Shown: positions 61,886 to 64,000 of the stretch, piece by piece
How positions within the stretch are numbered: position 1 is the first letter of the stretch
Layout: each line of letters starts with the position of its first letter
Origin: JACMLD01 sp039919885
Lineage (GTDB): Bacteria; Bacteroidota; Bacteroidia; Chitinophagales; Chitinophagaceae
Length of the DNA stretch: 64,000 nucleotides
Assembly: GCA_039919885.1 (NCBI GenBank)
Contig: JBDSEV010000068.1
Span: 1 to 64,000 of the forward strand
Reading direction: 5' to 3'
Made by a program: the position numbers and the translations under genes
Notes under the pieces: generated by a model
What the model saw: only the letters and a program-made list of their open reading frames with translations
Databases searched by the model: none
Told to the model about the DNA's origin: nothing

Positions 61886-62665
61886 ATGGACGTTCCTGTT
61901 ATGGCATCCCTATTTGCAAATGGCGAGTCGCCCGAAGTGTTGTTCTGGGTGGGTTGCGCCGGCAGCTTCGACCAACGGGCACAACGGATCACCAAAGCGT
62001 TTGCACTCATACTGGCAAAAACAGGTATTAAATATGCCATCCTGGGCAAAGAAGAGCTGTGCACCGGCGATCCCGTACGCCGCGCTGGCAATGAGTTCAT
62101 GTTCCAGATGATGGCTTACCAGAACATCCAGATACTGAATAATTACGGCATCAAAAAAATAGTAACTGCCTGCCCGCATTGTTTCAACACCATCAAAAAT
62201 GAATACAAGGAATTGGGCGGTGATTATGAAGTAATACACCACACCGTTTTTTTGCAGCAACTGATTGAAGCCGGAAAAATAAAACTGAAAGAAGGTGGTT
62301 CTTTTAAAGGAAAACGCATTACCTACCACGATAGCTGCTACCTCGGACGTGCTAACAATATTTATGAAGCGCCCCGCAAAGTACTGGAGTTGCTGGATGC
62401 CGAGCTGGTTGAAATGAAGCGCTGCCGTACTACCGGCCTCTGCTGCGGCGCCGGAGGTGCACAAATGTTTAAAGAAGAAGAAAAAGGCCATACCCGTGTA
62501 AATTTTGAAAGGGCCGATGAAGCGGTGAATACCGGCGCGTCGGTGATTGCCGCCGCCTGCCCCTTTTGCAATACCATGCTAACCGATGGTGTTAAAAACA
62601 AAGAGAAAGAAAACGAGATACAGGTATTGGACGTAGCCGAGCTGATTGCGGCCAGCATGGAATAA
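61886..62665 (+). CDS. CCG-domain iron-sulfur protein (LutA/HdrB type)
   Basis: 259 residues, cytosolic. It has two Cys-rich CCG-type domains. The first uses Cys24, Cys59 (CT in place of CC) and Cys96/Cys99 (CPHC); the second has Cys151, the pair Cys186-Cys187-Gly (CCGAGG) and Cys225/Cys228 (CPFC). Such domains bind a [4Fe-4S] cluster, non-cubane in HdrB, in heterodisulfide reductase, glycolate oxidase and LutA-type lactate-oxidation proteins. Its usual partner, a ferredoxin-like dicluster protein, is not adjacent here, so the partner must lie elsewhere. It is divergent from the Crp/Fnr gene, with two dyads in the shared promoter region. The ATG at 61886 gives MDVPVMASLFANG. Confidence 0.88.
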   Translation: MDVPVMASLFANGESPEVLFWVGCAGSFDQRAQRITKAFALILAKTGIKYAILGKEELCTGDPVRRAGNEFMFQMMAYQNIQILNNYGIKKIVTACPHCFNTIKNEYKELGGDYEVIHHTVFLQQLIEAGKIKLKEGGSFKGKRITYHDSCYLGRANNIYEAPRKVLELLDAELVEMKRCRTTGLCCGAGGAQMFKEEEKGHTRVNFERADEAVNTGASVIAAACPFCNTMLTDGVKNKEKENEIQVLDVAELIAASME

Positions 62666-62702
62666 ATTTTATATTACCTGCCTGGCCTTTAAACCAACTC
62701 CA

Positions 62703-63089
62703 ATGATTACCAGGAAAGCAATATGGACGGTCATTCTTTCGGTTTGTGCTTTTACAGCAGTTTATCTGTATTACGTAAAAAAAGAAAGGACGGAGTCAGT
62801 TAAAAACTATTTTTCACAACCCCGCGTGGGCGATATCTATAAACTCAGGAAAGATACCCGTGAAGGGGTTACCGTTTTTTACCTTAAGATTAAAGACGTT
62901 GGCGAACAAAGCATTTACTTTTACCCCGGCCGGCTGCAGGCAGGGGCGCTGCACGACAGCTTCCTGAAACATTTTGACACTACTGAAACGGAGGTTTATA
63001 CCAAAAAAGAACTGGCGGAAATTGTGGGCGGCCAGTGGAAAACCGCCCGTAAAGATGAAACGGAGCTTATCGAAATAGAAAGAAAGTAA
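62703..63089 (+). CDS. Hypothetical single-helix membrane protein
   Basis: 128 residues from the ATG at 62703; an upstream TTG (62646) would overlap the preceding gene. One N-terminal helix (about 7-24, IWTVILSVCAFTAVYLYY) is followed by a Lys-rich stop and a soluble domain of mixed strands (VGDIYKLRKDTREGVTVFYLKI, 45-66 in pieces). The C-terminal soluble domain probably sits in the cytoplasm or periplasm depending on orientation; KK after the helix favours the cytoplasm. No family is recognised. It begins 37 bp after the iron-sulfur gene. Confidence 0.65.
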   Translation: MITRKAIWTVILSVCAFTAVYLYYVKKERTESVKNYFSQPRVGDIYKLRKDTREGVTVFYLKIKDVGEQSIYFYPGRLQAGALHDSFLKHFDTTETEVYTKKELAEIVGGQWKTARKDETELIEIERK

Positions 63090-63118
63090 CCATAACAAAA
63101 TCTTTACTGTTTCTGCCC

Positions 63119-63126
63119 TAATTTTG
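63119..63126 (+). promoter_or_regulatory. -7 box TAATTTTG before the conserved 181-residue gene
   Basis: TA-AT-TTTG fits the Bacteroidota -7 consensus just 4 nt before the ATG at 63131. No convincing -33 box was found. Confidence 0.35.
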
Positions 63127-63130
63127 CTTG

Positions 63131-63673
63131 ATGAACAATACCGCTTACCGTCATTTATTGCCAGAAAATTTTGATGCTTCTTCACGCGTTTGGATATACC
63201 AGTGCAACCGCCTGTTTTCCCTTGCTGAAGCAATACAAATTGAGGACCTGCTGCAACAATTTACGGCGGGCTGGCAAACGCATGGCACGCCGGTTAAAGG
63301 CTATGCCAATTTATTTTTCGGCCAGTTCATTATTTTAATGGCGGACGAATCAGCTGCGGGTGTAAGTGGTTGCAGTACGGACAGTTCGGTGCGACTAATC
63401 AAAGACATTGAAAAACTTTTTTCGGTAACCCTGTTCGACCGCCAGCTTCTTGCATTTATCATCAAACAAAACATTCAGTTATTGCCGTTGCCGCAGGTGC
63501 AGTACGCCATCAACAATCATTTCATTCAGCCAGATACCGTCTATTTCAATAACCTTGTACAAACCAAAGCGGAACTGGAAGATGCGTGGATGATTCCTGT
63601 AAAAGACAGTTGGCTGGGCAAGCGATTTTCTTTTACAGACACCGCCGCGGAGCCGCGCAGTGTCGCTAATTAA
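63131..63673 (+). CDS. Conserved Bacteroidota protein often labelled 'ABC transporter ATPase'
   Basis: 180 residues from the ATG at 63131 (a TTG one codon earlier is less likely). The pattern SRVWIYQCNRLFS (19-31 region), FIILMADESAAGVSGCSTD, LFDRQLLAF, and the C-terminal VYFNNLVQTKAELEDAW with IPVKDSWLGKRF matches a conserved Bacteroidota family often annotated in databases as an ABC transporter ATPase. It contains no Walker A, signature or Walker B motif, so that name is unsupported; the real function is unknown. It is soluble, without signal or helix. Confidence 0.75.
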   Translation: MNNTAYRHLLPENFDASSRVWIYQCNRLFSLAEAIQIEDLLQQFTAGWQTHGTPVKGYANLFFGQFIILMADESAAGVSGCSTDSSVRLIKDIEKLFSVTLFDRQLLAFIIKQNIQLLPLPQVQYAINNHFIQPDTVYFNNLVQTKAELEDAWMIPVKDSWLGKRFSFTDTAAEPRSVAN

Positions 63674-64000
63674 TTCAGCTGGCAAAGCACTACTTTATCG
63701 ACAGGTAGCCTGCTACCCGCACATACCGTTTCGGTTGCGTTAGACAGAAGATTTTCTCAACGATGTAACGCGCTTTACCGATTACATTTATTATCTTAAT
63801 CACCACGTAGCTCAACACGCAGGACTTGTCCTGTACCAACCGCTGCCGAAGCCAACTCCGTATCAAACTTCAAAAAGCCTGCAGGCAGAAACCGCAATTT
63901 CTTTCTTTCCCGTCGCTTAATGAGTTATATACACAAGCACCGGCGAGTGCCCCGCACGCAAAAAAAAGCGCCTTTATCAAACTCCAGGCTCGACAAAGAC
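63674..64000. other. 327-bp right edge, no clear gene
   Basis: The region carries short palindromes: GGTAG-CCTG-CTACC near 63703-63716 and CAGGAC-TT-GTCCTG at 63820-63833. The only open frame of note is the small minus-strand one annotated separately. No RNA gene is recognised. Confidence 0.4.
63690..63818 (-). CDS. Possible small protein, 42 residues (tentative)
   Basis: A GTG at 63818 opens 42 codons to TAG at 63690-63692 (VLSYVVIKIINVIGKARY, then IVEKIFCLTQPKRY, ending YLSIK). The frame stays open about 16 codons further upstream without an ATG. The composition is plausibly protein-like (hydrophobic then basic) but no family is known to me, and there is no ribosome-binding site. It may equally be chance; the right edge of the window prevents context analysis. 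Confidence 0.18.
   Translation of the reverse strand: MLSYVVIKIINVIGKARYIVEKIFCLTQPKRYVRVAGYLSIK

Noticed and set aside
61910..62491. 193-codon minus-strand frame inside the iron-sulfur gene
   Set aside because: Antisense to the CCG motifs of a clear gene; long only because of codon bias.

Overview
The window looks like chromosomal DNA of a Bacteroidota bacterium, most likely of the Chitinophagales/Sphingobacteriales type (inference). Support: intergenic boxes of the form TAnnTTTG, almost no Shine-Dalgarno sequences, and families typical of that phylum (roughly 800-residue double-FtsX permeases, DUF4097, DUF3347, DUF6089 barrels, NRDE, YHS/DoxX/YceI clusters). No rRNA, tRNA, IS element, integrase or CRISPR array was seen.

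Positions 1-41924 are one functional block: a head-to-tail array of MacB/FtsX-family ABC permeases, called P0 to P14 here. P0 is cut by the left edge, P1-P14 are complete (788-818 residues), and one more copy survives as a 152-bp remnant at 13654-13805. A secreted DUF4097 repeat protein sits between P3 and P4. The array ends with a single LolD/MacB-type ATPase (39848-40510) and a TolC-type outer-membrane channel (40596-41924). No periplasmic adaptor gene is visible. The reading is that many alternative permeases share one ATPase and an outer-membrane exit.

The most unusual signal is regulatory. Five intergenic regions of the array carry the same layout: two 16-17 bp dyads, best described as TGTnCG-N4-CGnACA, spaced 21-22 bp (two helical turns), then 50-53 bp, then a sigma-54-like -24/-12 element. 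They lie upstream of P1, the remnant, P6, P13 and the ATPase-TolC pair. This suggests that one NtrC-type activator, not encoded in the window, switches the whole system on together. Other array signals are a perfect GC-rich hairpin at the predicted 5' end of the P6 transcript, two ACGAA-N4-TTCGT dyads, and a short leader shared immediately before several start codons.

Positions 42028-64000 are mostly housekeeping and envelope genes. On the minus strand a GH30-GH5 secreted glycosidase pair (possible beta-glucan degradation) is followed by a DUF3347 protein divergent from an ABC-F ATPase. Then come a BON lipoprotein and an SH3 protein, a patatin with a C-terminal outer-membrane barrel, a ureohydrolase, an aldose-1-epimerase-like protein, a DbpA-like helicase and a DUF6089 barrel. 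A tightly overlapping minus-strand operon (DinB, NRDE/TANGO2-like, ATP-grasp, LysE-type exporter) follows. Next is a Crp/Fnr regulator with YHS, DoxX and YceI genes, divergent from a CCG-type iron-sulfur protein. Two small conserved proteins and a gene-poor right edge close the window.
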